Assembly (NCBI GenBank): GCA_002293275.1
Contig: DBCX01000022.1
Span: 25,861-44,799 of the forward strand
Direction: 5' to 3'
Origin: Cyanobacteria bacterium UBA947
GTDB lineage: Bacteria; Cyanobacteriota; Vampirovibrionia; Gastranaerophilales; Gastranaerophilaceae
DNA: 18,939 bases
In this document: positions 5,655-12,692 of the stretch, in pieces
Layout of the letters: each line of letters starts with the position of its first letter
Numbering within the stretch: position 1 is the first letter of the stretch
Translations under genes and position numbers: made by a program
Notes under the pieces: generated by a model
What the model was told of the DNA's origin: nothing
The model's database searches: none
What the model saw: the letters and a program-made list of their open reading frames with translations, nothing else

Positions 5655-6992
5655 CTACCCCTGCGCATCGTTCCTCATCTGCTTGTAGCTTCTCAGCCCC
5701 TCAACCCAGTTTTCCACCATCAGAACATCTTTTTCCGCAATAGCCTTTGGCAGCGCGGTATGGTGGATTTTTGGCAGCAGGTAATCCTCACTGTACTCAA
5801 TTGTTTCAGCCTTGTCATCATCTGTATCTGTACAAATAAACGTCAGTTTGCCGTTGTTTTCAACCCTTGTACCGATTATTGTTATCTCATGCCCGTTAAT
5901 AACGCGGTTCTCGTTATCAACCTGCGTGTAGCCGATGATAAGGTTTTTGCCGGCCGCGAGCGTATCGGTTATCTGCCGTTTAATCGTGTCAAAATCTGTC
6001 TCATAACCGGTTAGCTTGCCGTCCTCATCAATTTTTTGGTACGTCACAGAAATCATGTTCTCGTCCGCTGTGATGGATTCAAGGAAAGTCTTTTCAAACT
6101 CAATAAGTCCCTTGTCGTTTTGGTTGAATTTGCCCGCTCGCTTGTCAGAGAGCGAATCATAGGACTGCTGCGATGCCACCTGCATAAACGCCGACTGCAT
6201 CAGCACATCAACCGAGGAGCGCTCGTACCCGTCGCGGTGTTTTGTTTGAATCTGCGCACGCAAAAGCGCGTTATTATCCGGCTTAAACTTTATCTTGACG
6301 CTTTTGAAATGGTCCGGCGCCTCAAACGGAATCTCAAACGCGTTCAACAGCCAAACCGCATCAAGAGTGTTGTCTGCAAGGTTTTTCAGCTGAATAGTTT
6401 TTTCAACCGCCATGTTTGGTGAGCTCAAACCCTCAACAAACCGCACATACTCGGCCGGCTGCTTCATCGCCATGTTAAACTGCGCGCTGGCCGCAACGCA
6501 CGTGCCCGATTGAGTGGATTGGACCTCTTCAATGGATTTTTCCGCAGCTTTTACCTTTTTCACGTAATCCGGCGGGATATCACCCAGCTGCTGCGTGATA
6601 ACAAGCGGGTTTGCAATAGACCGGATTGTCTCGTACAAAATATTGCGGTTGCTCAACCCTTCCGCGCGCGGATTTTTCGCGATTTTGTGGAGATTGTCCA
6701 GAACACTTGTCCTGTCACCTGAGTCGTTGTTTAAAAGCACACCTAATTTCAAGAGCGTGTTGAGCGCCTTCTTGCTTGGCGGATCAACCAGCCCAGCAAG
6801 CTCTTTGTATTTGGTCTTCTCCTCTTTTGTCAAAAGCTCTGTCCGGAAAGTCGTTGCCACAGCAGGGCGCGAAGCACCGTTTGACGCACCGGTATTCGGC
6901 ACTGTCTGCACCTTGGCAGGAGTCGTATTGCCAAAACTCGGCGCGCAAACCGGACCCTCAACAAAATTGTTAAGTTTTATCGTTTTTGGCAT
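5655..6992 (-). CDS. Putative papain-like cysteine peptidase or related Cys/His/Asp enzyme
   Basis: A 445-residue soluble protein without signal peptide or membrane segments. Seen: a Pro/Thr/Asn-rich N-terminal 50 residues, a helical region (about 51-155), then TQSGTCVAASAQFNMA with Cys165 at the start of a helix and Gln161 just before it, and much later NGHEITIIGTR (His368) on a predicted strand followed by LTFICTDTDDD (Asp389/Asp391). The order Gln, Cys, His, Asp/Asn in this setting is typical of clan CA (papain-fold) peptidases and transglutaminase-like enzymes. No closer family is recognised and activity is unproven. Start: ATG 6992 begins coding-like sequence; in-frame ATGs at 7040 (with GGAG 4 nt before it) and 7052 are possible, but the sequence between is AT-rich and non-coding in character. 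A TATAAT lies at 7060-7055 on this strand. Confidence 0.65.
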   Translation of the reverse strand: MPKTIKLNNFVEGPVCAPSFGNTTPAKVQTVPNTGASNGASRPAVATTFRTELLTKEEKTKYKELAGLVDPPSKKALNTLLKLGVLLNNDSGDRTSVLDNLHKIAKNPRAEGLSNRNILYETIRSIANPLVITQQLGDIPPDYVKKVKAAEKSIEEVQSTQSGTCVAASAQFNMAMKQPAEYVRFVEGLSSPNMAVEKTIQLKNLADNTLDAVWLLNAFEIPFEAPDHFKSVKIKFKPDNNALLRAQIQTKHRDGYERSSVDVLMQSAFMQVASQQSYDSLSDKRAGKFNQNDKGLIEFEKTFLESITADENMISVTYQKIDEDGKLTGYETDFDTIKRQITDTLAAGKNLIIGYTQVDNENRVINGHEITIIGTRVENNGKLTFICTDTDDDKAETIEYSEDYLLPKIHHTALPKAIAEKDVLMVENWVEGLRSYKQMRNDAQG

Positions 6993-7110
6993 TGATATGC
7001 TATAATGATTTCTGTAATCAGTATTAGTACAATTAAACATACGACTCCACATATATTATAAAAACAAAAAAGGAAAAAAGTTGCCAATACAAAGCAGGAT
7101 TAATTAACAA

Positions 7111-8094
7111 ATGTTACAAGAATACAAGATAAAACATCTTAAACCCGAACAAATCCTAACCGCATTTGACCGGCTGACAAGGTTTAAAGAAACCGAGGAC
7201 AAGTACCTTCGCGTATTTAAAGACATAATAAAAACCAACCTGATTGAACCGAAATACAGCAAAAAAGACCTTGACCAGATGGAATATACCCGAATCCGTG
7301 ATATAGCGCAGTATGTGATTAACGCATCGCTGGAAAACCTTGGCTGCAAATTAGGCGACGACTACATCATCAACCTGCGCCTGTTTGACAACGAAAAACT
7401 GCTGTTTGAGTTTAACGAGAATGTCAAAAACCTGCTGATAAATAATATAAATTACATGGCAGCGCTGCCGCTAATCAACGAAAAAAGTCCCGTCAACCTG
7501 CGCTGGATGAAAGAAATGGCAACCTCAATGGATGTTTTGGAAAGCCGACGCAGAAAAAAACTGCGCTACCCGCTTGAAAAAGTTGTCCTCGTTGAAGGTA
7601 TAACAGAAGAAATTCTGCTGCCCGAGTTCGCAAAGATTTGCGGCTACGATTTTGACGAAAACGGTGTCATCGTGATTTCCGCAGGCGGCAAAAATCAGGT
7701 GGTAAAACAGTTCTACAAAATTTGCGAGAGCCTGAAAATCCCCGTTTACATCCTGCTGGACAGCGATGCGACAGACGTTCAGTTAAAACCCAAGCTGCGC
7801 CTCTTTGACCGGATTCATATCGTAAAAGGCGGCGAGTTTGAGGATTTGCTCCCGATTATGCTTATCACAAAAACGCTTAACAACTCGCTCAAAGATTTTT
7901 ACAAGGTCAAAAACAGCGAGCTGGTACAGGATTTGCCGATGGCGCAGATTTTGGAAAACTTCTTTAAACAGCATGGGCTCGGCGAGTTCAGTAAATCAGA
8001 GTTTGCACGCCAGGTTAAAGAAAATATTGCCTCAAAAGCCGATGTCCATCCTGAGGTCAAAAAAATTATTGACGAAATCCGCGCGGAGTTCTAA
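7111..8094 (+). CDS. Stand-alone TOPRIM-domain protein (OLD-nuclease-like catalytic part)
   Basis: A 327-residue protein. Residues 1-150 are mostly helical and unrecognised. Residues 155-250 form a TOPRIM fold: VVLVEGITEEILLPEFAK with the catalytic Glu162, VIVISAGGKNQ, then VYILLDSDA with the D-x-D pair Asp217/Asp219, and GEFEDLLP. This arrangement is that of OLD-family nucleases (Mg2+-dependent DNA cleavage), but the ABC-type ATPase half found in OLD proteins is absent: there is no Walker A. It may be a nuclease or primase-like enzyme acting with a partner, or a nucleotide-handling enzyme. Start: ATG 7111 has only a weak, distant AGGA. Only 2 nt separate its stop from the hydG start, so the two genes are surely co-transcribed. 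Fold confident, function unknown. Confidence 0.75.
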   Translation: MLQEYKIKHLKPEQILTAFDRLTRFKETEDKYLRVFKDIIKTNLIEPKYSKKDLDQMEYTRIRDIAQYVINASLENLGCKLGDDYIINLRLFDNEKLLFEFNENVKNLLINNINYMAALPLINEKSPVNLRWMKEMATSMDVLESRRRKKLRYPLEKVVLVEGITEEILLPEFAKICGYDFDENGVIVISAGGKNQVVKQFYKICESLKIPVYILLDSDATDVQLKPKLRLFDRIHIVKGGEFEDLLPIMLITKTLNNSLKDFYKVKNSELVQDLPMAQILENFFKQHGLGEFSKSEFARQVKENIASKADVHPEVKKIIDEIRAEF

Positions 8095-8096
8095 TT

Positions 8097-9473
8097 ATGT
8101 ATAATCCGAAATCAAATAAAGCCGAAGAATTTATTAGCGACGAAGAGGTGCGTGCGACGCTGGAATTTGCGCGCGCAAACCGCGATAACACCGCAATGAT
8201 TGACGAAATCCTTGCAAAAGCGCGGCTTGAAAACGGTTTGACCCACCGCGAGGCTGCCGTGCTCCTTGAAAGCGGCAAAACAGAAGAGATTTTTGAGCTT
8301 GCGAAAAAAATCAAGCAAGACTACTACGGCAACCGCATCGTGCTTTTTGCGCCGCTTTATCTGTCAAATTACTGTGTGAACGGCTGCGTGTATTGCCCGT
8401 ACCACGCTGCGAACAAGACTATCTGCCGGCGCAAACTCACACAAGATGAGATAGCCCGCGAGGTTGTTGCGCTGGAAAAAATGGGACACAAACGGCTTGC
8501 GATTGAGGCCGGCGAGGACCCCAACCACAATCCGATTGACTATATTCTGGACTCAATTGACACGATTTACAAAAACGGCTCAATCCGCAGGGTGAACGTC
8601 AACATCGCCGCCACCACCGTTGAAAACTACCGCAAATTAAAGGCCGCAAACATCGGCACCTATATTTTGTTTCAGGAAACCTACAACAAAAAAGCGTATG
8701 AAAAACTGCACCCAACCGGGCCCAAGCACGATTACAACTGGCACACAGAGGCCATGGACCGCGCGATGGAAGCCGGCATTGATGACGTGAGTATCGGCGT
8801 TTTGTTTGGACTGGACGACTACAAATACGATTTTGCCGCGCTTTTGATGCACGCCGAGCATCTGGAAGCCGCGTTTGGCGTCGGCCCGCACGCCGTGAGC
8901 ATACCGCGTATCCGCAAGGCTGACGGGGTTGACCCGGGCGATTACAACGGGGTTGATGACGCCGAGTTTGCTAAAATTACCGCGATATTGCGTATCGCAA
9001 TGCCGTATGCGGGGTTGATCGTGTCAACGCGTGAGAGCGAGCAATGTCGCGCGGGGCTGTTGAAGCTGGGTGTTTCGCAAATCAGCGGCGGCTCAAAAAC
9101 CAGTGTCGGCGGCTATTACGAGTCTGTTGACCTTGACACCGCGCAGTTTGATATAAGCGATAAACGGCCGCTTGATGATGTTATTTACTGGTTGATAGAG
9201 CTTGGTTATCTGCCGAGTTTTTGTACGTCTTGTTACCGCCAAGGCCGCACGGGTGAACGGTTTATGGAGATTTGCAAAGGCCAGCAGATAAAAAATTTCT
9301 GCCAGCCAAACGCGATTATGACGCTGCAAGAATACCTGCAAGACCACGCCTCACCTGAAACAAAAGCGCTCGGGGAAAATCTGGTTGAGGCCGAGCTTAA
9401 ACGACTGGGCGACGAAAAAATCCGCCAAAATGTGGAAAAAATCAAGTCCGGTGCGCGCGACTTGATACTTTGA
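8097..9473 (+). CDS. hydG: [FeFe]-hydrogenase maturase HydG (radical SAM tyrosine lyase)
   Basis: HydG cleaves tyrosine to p-cresol and supplies the CO and cyanide ligands of the H-cluster of [FeFe]-hydrogenase. Seen over 458 residues: the radical SAM motif CVNGCVYC (C-x3-C-x2-C at Cys93, 97, 100) and the C-terminal C-x2-C-x22-C motif (Cys376, 379, 402) inside FCTSCYRQGRTGERFME, which binds the auxiliary cluster. The C-terminal motif separates HydG from the thiamin enzyme ThiH. Length and both motifs are complete. A GGAG ribosome site lies 8 nt before the ATG, inside the end of the TOPRIM gene. No hydE, hydF or hydrogenase gene is in the window, so the maturation genes are scattered or lie beyond it. 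Confidence 0.96.
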   Translation: MYNPKSNKAEEFISDEEVRATLEFARANRDNTAMIDEILAKARLENGLTHREAAVLLESGKTEEIFELAKKIKQDYYGNRIVLFAPLYLSNYCVNGCVYCPYHAANKTICRRKLTQDEIAREVVALEKMGHKRLAIEAGEDPNHNPIDYILDSIDTIYKNGSIRRVNVNIAATTVENYRKLKAANIGTYILFQETYNKKAYEKLHPTGPKHDYNWHTEAMDRAMEAGIDDVSIGVLFGLDDYKYDFAALLMHAEHLEAAFGVGPHAVSIPRIRKADGVDPGDYNGVDDAEFAKITAILRIAMPYAGLIVSTRESEQCRAGLLKLGVSQISGGSKTSVGGYYESVDLDTAQFDISDKRPLDDVIYWLIELGYLPSFCTSCYRQGRTGERFMEICKGQQIKNFCQPNAIMTLQEYLQDHASPETKALGENLVEAELKRLGDEKIRQNVEKIKSGARDLIL

Positions 9474-9499
9474 CCCGTTCAGATGCGGCAGGGCCACAA

Positions 9500-9521
9500 A
9501 AAAGCCCCCGAAGGGGCTTTT
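9500..9521. terminator. Bidirectional terminator between hydG and the 9530 gene
   Basis: AAAAGCCCC (9500-9508), a 4-nt loop and GGGGCTTTT (9513-9521) form a perfect 9-bp stem with an A-run on one side and a T-run on the other. It can end the plus-strand TOPRIM-hydG operon and the minus-strand gene at 9530-9790. Confidence 0.9.
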
Positions 9522-9529
9522 ACAAAATG

Positions 9530-9790
9530 TTATTTTTGAGTTGCTCCCTTCATTTTATTTATCAAACCAAAAACGCCAAAATTTTTCAGAAGCACTTTAG
9601 GATCTTCTTTTATATTTTGGATATTGGTCTTGACTCTGTTAGTCAGCGCCTCGCCGATTTCTGTGTCTTTTAACCCGTATAATCCGAGTGTTTTTACAAT
9701 CGGTGGTCCCAAAAGTGCCGCTTTGGCAACGGTTTCTAAAACTTGTTTTGCGTCAACAGGTTTTGCAGTAACGTTTGTTACATTTCCCAT
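9530..9790 (-). CDS. Small hypothetical protein, 86 residues
   Basis: Not recognised. The protein starts MGNVTNVTAKPVDAKQVLET and continues with a hydrophobic patch (AALLGPPIVKTLGLYGL) and a second one (NFGVFGLINKMKG), which could be amphipathic or membrane-associated helices; there is no clear signal peptide. Start: ATG 9790 has an AAGGAG ribosome site about 8 nt upstream. A small dyad (GTTTTC-cccgt-GAAAAC, 9810-9826) lies in the predicted 5' leader. The gene ends at the bidirectional terminator and appears to be monocistronic. Confidence 0.65.
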   Translation of the reverse strand: MGNVTNVTAKPVDAKQVLETVAKAALLGPPIVKTLGLYGLKDTEIGEALTNRVKTNIQNIKEDPKVLLKNFGVFGLINKMKGATQK

Positions 9791-9878
9791 AATTCTTCTC
9801 CTTTTTCGTGTTTTCCCCGTGAAAACTCTTACCCTTATTTAAAGAATTTTTAGCCCGCAAAATTGACTAAAAACAGGC

Positions 9879-9912
9879 AATTCGGGGTATTTTTTTGTAA
9901 AATACCGGAATT
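9879..9912. repeat. Imperfect 34-bp palindrome in AT-rich intergenic DNA
   Basis: AATTC and GAATT flank GGTATTTT and AAAATACC around a 5-nt loop, with one or two unpaired G residues between the arms. It lies downstream of the minus-strand formyltransferase gene. A T-run follows only after several bases on the minus strand, so it is either a weak terminator for that gene or a protein-binding or cruciform site. Confidence 0.5.
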
Positions 9913-9970
9913 ACAATATTTTTTGGGTTTACATAAATTAATATAAGCACGACGCCTGTGATTGGGTACT

Positions 9971-10810
9971 TTAACCTTTCCGGAGGCGGCTCACCCGCCG
10001 CGCGTGATGTAGTACGATAAATTGGCCGTCCTTGCATTGTTTGAACAAGCCCTCTTGCGGCTGAACTTCTGAAACCCGCGTCCGATACGGGTCGGCGATA
10101 TAATAGTTGCGCCCGAACTTTGCATAGCACGGGTACCACGGGTGGAACGCACGGATTTGGGCGTGGATTTGGTCGGCGGTTTTGCCTTCAAAGTCCAACA
10201 GCATATCAACAGGGTTAATTGCGGGGTAATAAGTCGCTTTGTCGTGTTCTTGCGCCACCGGCACAATCTCGCCTGTTTCAAGCCGTTTCAACACAGCCGA
10301 TGTCAGGTATCGTGCTTTCAAAACAGTCTGCTCGCGCAGTTCGCGGCCGGTGTAACCCGGCAGAATCTCAACCTGCTCCTGCGCCAAAATCGCACCGTGG
10401 TCAAAATCCTCATCAATCAGGTGGATTGTCAAACCCGACATCTTTTCTTGATTTCGGATTGTTTCCAGGTACGGGTTTGGCCCGCGGTACTGCGGCAAAA
10501 GCGACGGATGCACGTTGATTGCGGCAAGAGTTGGCGTGTCAAAAATCTCTTTTTTTAACCGCTCGTGCCACATCGCAACAATCAGCACATCAGCGTTCAA
10601 CCGCAAAAGCTCGCGTTTGAATTTTTCGCTGTTCGCGCTTTTGCATTTGATTTCGTGAAATTTATATTCTTTAATCAGCGTTTTTTCAGGTGTGTTTTGC
10701 CACCACGGGCGTTTTTTATACAGAACCCCTGCCACCTCGTGGCCTGCGTCAAGCAGGCCTTCTATCACGTTTGCGAGCATCATCTGGCTGCCTATGACCA
10801 CGACTTTCAT
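9971..10810 (-). CDS. Formyltransferase-family protein (Fmt-like, substrate uncertain)
   Basis: A 279-residue enzyme of the 10-formyltetrahydrofolate-dependent transferase fold. Seen: an N-terminal Rossmann-like start (MKVVVIGSQMMLANVIEGLL), the loop INVHPSLLPQYRGPNP with Asn99 and His101, and DEDFDHGAI with Asp137, together the catalytic Asn-His-Asp triad of Fmt, PurN and sugar N-formyltransferases. It is shorter than typical Fmt (about 310) and has GPNPY where Fmt normally has GAAPI, so methionyl-tRNA may not be the substrate; formylation of an amino sugar is an alternative. The ATG overlaps the smpB stop in an ATGA arrangement and has a GGGAG site inside smpB, so translation is coupled. 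Family confident, substrate open. Confidence 0.75.
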   Translation of the reverse strand: MKVVVIGSQMMLANVIEGLLDAGHEVAGVLYKKRPWWQNTPEKTLIKEYKFHEIKCKSANSEKFKRELLRLNADVLIVAMWHERLKKEIFDTPTLAAINVHPSLLPQYRGPNPYLETIRNQEKMSGLTIHLIDEDFDHGAILAQEQVEILPGYTGRELREQTVLKARYLTSAVLKRLETGEIVPVAQEHDKATYYPAINPVDMLLDFEGKTADQIHAQIRAFHPWYPCYAKFGRNYYIADPYRTRVSEVQPQEGLFKQCKDGQFIVLHHARRVSRLRKG

Positions 10811-11253
10811 CTTTTTGACTCCCTGTCCATATCGCGTTTTTGAGCTTTTTTTGCAAGATCCTCGCGTTTGTCGTGCAGTTTTTTACCTTTGACCAGCGCG
10901 ATTTCCACCTTGGCAAACCCTTTGCACAAAAATACCTCCAAAGGCACTATTGTGAAGTTTTCTTTTTTAACTTTGCCGAACATCCGCATAATCTCTTTTT
11001 TGTGGAGCAAAAGTTTTCTTACGCGCTCGGGGTCGTGATTGAACCGGTTACCCTGCTCGTAAGGCGAGATGTGTGTTTTGTACAAAAAAATCTCGCCGTT
11101 TTCTATCTTGCAAAAGCTGTCTTTGAGGTTTATTGCGCCTTTGCGGATGGATTTTATCTCAGTGCCGGTCAGCACAATTCCCGCGGTGAATTTTTCAAAC
11201 ACCGTGTAATCGTGGAACGCTTTTCGGTTTGTCGCGATGATTTTTTTGTTCAT
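10807..11253 (-). CDS. smpB: SsrA-binding protein SmpB
   Basis: SmpB binds tmRNA and is needed for trans-translation, the rescue of stalled ribosomes. The 148-residue protein has the family signatures: NRKAFHDYTVFEKFTAGIVL followed by GTEIKSIRKGAINLKDSFC, then the oligonucleotide-binding fold and the basic C-terminal tail with KGKKLHDKREDLAKKAQKRD. Length is normal. Start: ATG 11253 gives the usual N-terminus MNKKIIATNRKAFHDY; an upstream extension to 11304 would cross the promoter. No Shine-Dalgarno is present; TGtTATAAT at 11269-11261 places +1 within one base of the ATG, so the mRNA looks leaderless. The stop overlaps the start of the formyltransferase gene. No tmRNA gene was found in the window. 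Confidence 0.96.
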   Translation of the reverse strand: MNKKIIATNRKAFHDYTVFEKFTAGIVLTGTEIKSIRKGAINLKDSFCKIENGEIFLYKTHISPYEQGNRFNHDPERVRKLLLHKKEIMRMFGKVKKENFTIVPLEVFLCKGFAKVEIALVKGKKLHDKREDLAKKAQKRDMDRESKR

Positions 11254-11260
11254 GCAACCA

Positions 11261-11269
11261 ATTATAACA
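11261..11269 (-). promoter_or_regulatory. Extended -10 promoter of smpB (leaderless)
   Basis: The minus strand reads TGtTATAAT, a perfect extended -10. The last T at 11261 as -7 puts +1 at 11254, one base before the A of the smpB ATG. No -35 hexamer and no ribosome site are visible. Confidence 0.65.
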
Positions 11270-11297
11270 TGTAAATACATCAAATGGATGAGCCGGA

Positions 11298-11326
11298 TTT
11301 TCAAACATAATGCTATCTTGTATAGT
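11298..11326 (+). promoter_or_regulatory. Promoter of the 11355-12185 gene pair
   Basis: TTTTCA (11298-11303), a 17-nt spacer and TATAGT (11321-11326) match the sigma-70 pattern at 4/6 and 5/6. The expected start at about 11333 gives a 22-nt leader containing GAGAGGT, a normal ribosome site. Confidence 0.55.
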
Positions 11327-11354
11327 GTGAGATATTAAACGAGAGGTAAATCAA

Positions 11355-11795
11355 ATGGAAATCACAAACATTCGCCAACGGTTATTTAACCCGTCAAAAT
11401 ACGAAAAGACAGTATCACGTTCAACAAACCCGTTTGCGTCAATCAAAGGAAATGTACTCAGCGCGGATGTGTTTGAATCGTTAAGCAATGAAGCAAAACA
11501 GCAAAATAAATTGACCTACAGCGCGTTTGTCGGTTCAATGGGTTCGTTTGGTTCAAGAATAAAAGAAAAATGGAACGCAATGGTGTCGTTCGGCGCGGCG
11601 ATGAAAGACCAATTTGTCAGCAGTGTAGGCAACTTTGTTGATACGCAGTTTCCGACTTACAAAAGGGCAATCAGCGGTATCGGTGATTTTCTGAACCAGC
11701 CGATTGGCGGCGTAAGCTATGAAACAATGCCCATAGCGCAGCTGCGGCAAGAGTTTACTGGCGTGGTCGGCGCAATGGAATCAGGAAACTTCTAG
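11355..11795 (+). CDS. Hypothetical protein, 146 residues, lineage-specific
   Basis: Not recognised as a known family. Seen: an N-terminus MEITNIRQRLFNPSKYEKTV, then NPFASIKGNVLSADVFESLS. The latter resembles a short motif (NP-aromatic-x-S) that also occurs near the N-terminus of the metallopeptidase at 13873-15432. The middle is Gly/Ser/Phe-rich with amphipathic helices. No signal peptide or membrane segment is present. A ribosome site GAGAGGT lies 8 nt before the ATG. Only 12 nt separate it from the next gene, which has its own strong G-rich ribosome site, so the two probably form an operon. Confidence 0.7.
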   Translation: MEITNIRQRLFNPSKYEKTVSRSTNPFASIKGNVLSADVFESLSNEAKQQNKLTYSAFVGSMGSFGSRIKEKWNAMVSFGAAMKDQFVSSVGNFVDTQFPTYKRAISGIGDFLNQPIGGVSYETMPIAQLRQEFTGVVGAMESGNF

Positions 11796-11807
11796 GGGGG
11801 AACAAAA

Positions 11808-12185
11808 ATGAAAGATATGTCAAAAAACAAAACATTCAAAAAACTGGACGCGATTGTTGAAGGGCTCGCAAGACACAACGACCCGGAGTCAGTTGCACTG
11901 TTGGAAGAAGTCGGCACAAACTCGTCGCTTGACTGCATCCGCGAGATGACATCACGCGCGCTGGTCAAAAAGAATATGTCAGATTCAATCAGAGTTGTTG
12001 TAGCTCACGAGGGCAAGGGTATCAACGATATGTCAAAGATCGTTGCGATGAGCACGATTGGCGAACTGTTGAACCTTGAAGACAAAACCGTGGCGGCGGA
12101 GGTTTTGCAGGACGTTATCGACAACGGCGAAGAAACAATCCGTGACAACGCACGCTCGGTCAAAGCGCTGCTTGCGCTTGCGTAA
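11808..12185 (+). CDS. Small all-helical hypothetical protein (HEAT-like helix pairs)
   Basis: A 125-residue protein that appears entirely alpha-helical: repeated helix pairs such as SVALLEEVGTNSSLDCIREM and KIVAMSTIGELLNLEDKTVA, ending in NARSVKALLALA. The spacing of hydrophobic residues resembles short HEAT-type repeats, which usually mediate protein contacts; this is inference. GGGGGG lies 7-12 nt before the ATG. Its last 30 codons are duplicated almost exactly at 12522-12618 (30 identical residues with mainly synonymous base changes), and a 13-bp piece of its end recurs at 13859-13871, so the gene belongs to a locus that has been copied and eroded. Confidence 0.7.
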   Translation: MKDMSKNKTFKKLDAIVEGLARHNDPESVALLEEVGTNSSLDCIREMTSRALVKKNMSDSIRVVVAHEGKGINDMSKIVAMSTIGELLNLEDKTVAAEVLQDVIDNGEETIRDNARSVKALLALA

Positions 12186-12186
12186 G

Positions 12187-12373
12187 CTAATTATCAAACT
12201 CAAACAATTCTTTGACAGACTTATTAGTTGGTTTTAATAATTTCATCAAGTTCTTTGGCAATAATCCGCAGACATTTTTTTAGCCCCTTAGCTGTGGCCC
12301 TGTCAAAATCCGCTATCATTAATTCAATAAGATTTTTGGTCAGCTGCAAACGCATTCTTAATTTTGTGTCCAT
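12187..12373 (-). pseudogene. Decayed XRE-type regulator (or 49-residue small protein)
   Basis: ATG 12373 opens a 49-codon frame (MDTKLRMRLQLTKNLIELMI, later LKKCLRIIAKELDEIIKTN) that stops at 12224. A one-base shift just before that stop continues to TAG 12187 with SVKELFEFDN, a typical C-terminal end of small XRE repressors. The leader and start (AAAATAAAAATATGGACA) are the same 18 bases as those before the intact XRE gene at 5152-5370. Most of the HTH recognition region is missing. I read it as a frameshifted, internally deleted relative. The 49-residue frame could still be expressed: TAAAAT ends 7 bases before the ATG, as in the leaderless genes. Confidence 0.55.
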
Positions 12374-12445
12374 ATTTTTATTTTATGGCATGACGCTATT
12401 CGAGGCAACCTCTGTCGGAGGCTATTAGGATTAATTATGAAAGAG

Positions 12446-12523
12446 CAAAGACCATAAGCCAAGCCGTTCAAGCAGCGCTGGACAAAAATTTGTTAAGAGC
12501 TTAACTCAAAATGCCTGTCCCGG
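12446..12523 (+). repeat. 78-bp direct repeat, copy A
   Basis: It matches 13782-13859 at 75 of 78 positions. In one frame it encodes AKTISQAVQAALDKNLLRA followed by a stop, so it may be the 3' end of a lost gene plus a short spacer. Its right end joins directly to the truncated gene copy at 12511-12618. Confidence 0.85.
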
Positions 12524-12618
12524 TGGCGGCGGAAGTTCTGCAAGATGTTATTGACAACGGCGAAGAAACAATCCGTGACAACGCACGCTCGGTCAAAGCG
12601 CTGCTTGCTTTGTCGTAG
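12511..12618 (+). pseudogene. Truncated duplicate of the 11808 gene (C-terminal 30 codons)
   Basis: From 12524 the sequence follows the end of the 11808 gene: VAAEVLQDVIDNGEETIRDN and the rest are identical in protein, with about a dozen mostly silent base differences; only the last residue differs (Ser for Ala). An ATG within the 78-bp repeat gives a 35-codon frame beginning MPVP, without a ribosome site. The silent pattern suggests an old duplication that was under selection or was homogenised, and was later truncated. Confidence 0.75.
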
Positions 12619-12636
12619 TTTTATATAATTAGTTCA

Positions 12637-12663
12637 AAACAGGCCGCAATTTGCGGCCTGTTT
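12637..12663. terminator. Terminator between the duplicated remnant and the 12693 gene
   Basis: AAACAGGCCGC and GCGGCCTGTTT form a perfect 11-bp stem around a 5-nt loop. The T-run is better in the minus direction, so it probably terminates the minus-strand gene that ends at 12693. Confidence 0.8.
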
Positions 12664-12692
12664 AAGATTGTCCTGATGTTCAAAAATATAAA

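Larger units (their letters stand above)
12374..12692. other. Stretch of 319 bases without an intact gene
   Basis: It holds the 78-bp repeat copy A, the truncated copy of the 11808 gene and a terminator. The first 70 bases (12374-12445) contain only a short 13-codon frame and a weak dyad (CCTC-tgtcg-GAGG); I see nothing else there. Confidence 0.6.

Noticed and set aside
7111..8094. Full OLD-family ATP-dependent nuclease
   Set aside because: No Walker A, signature or Walker B motif; only the TOPRIM half is present.
8097..9473. ThiH (thiamin tyrosine lyase) instead of HydG
   Set aside because: The complete C-terminal C-x2-C-x22-C motif is specific to HydG.
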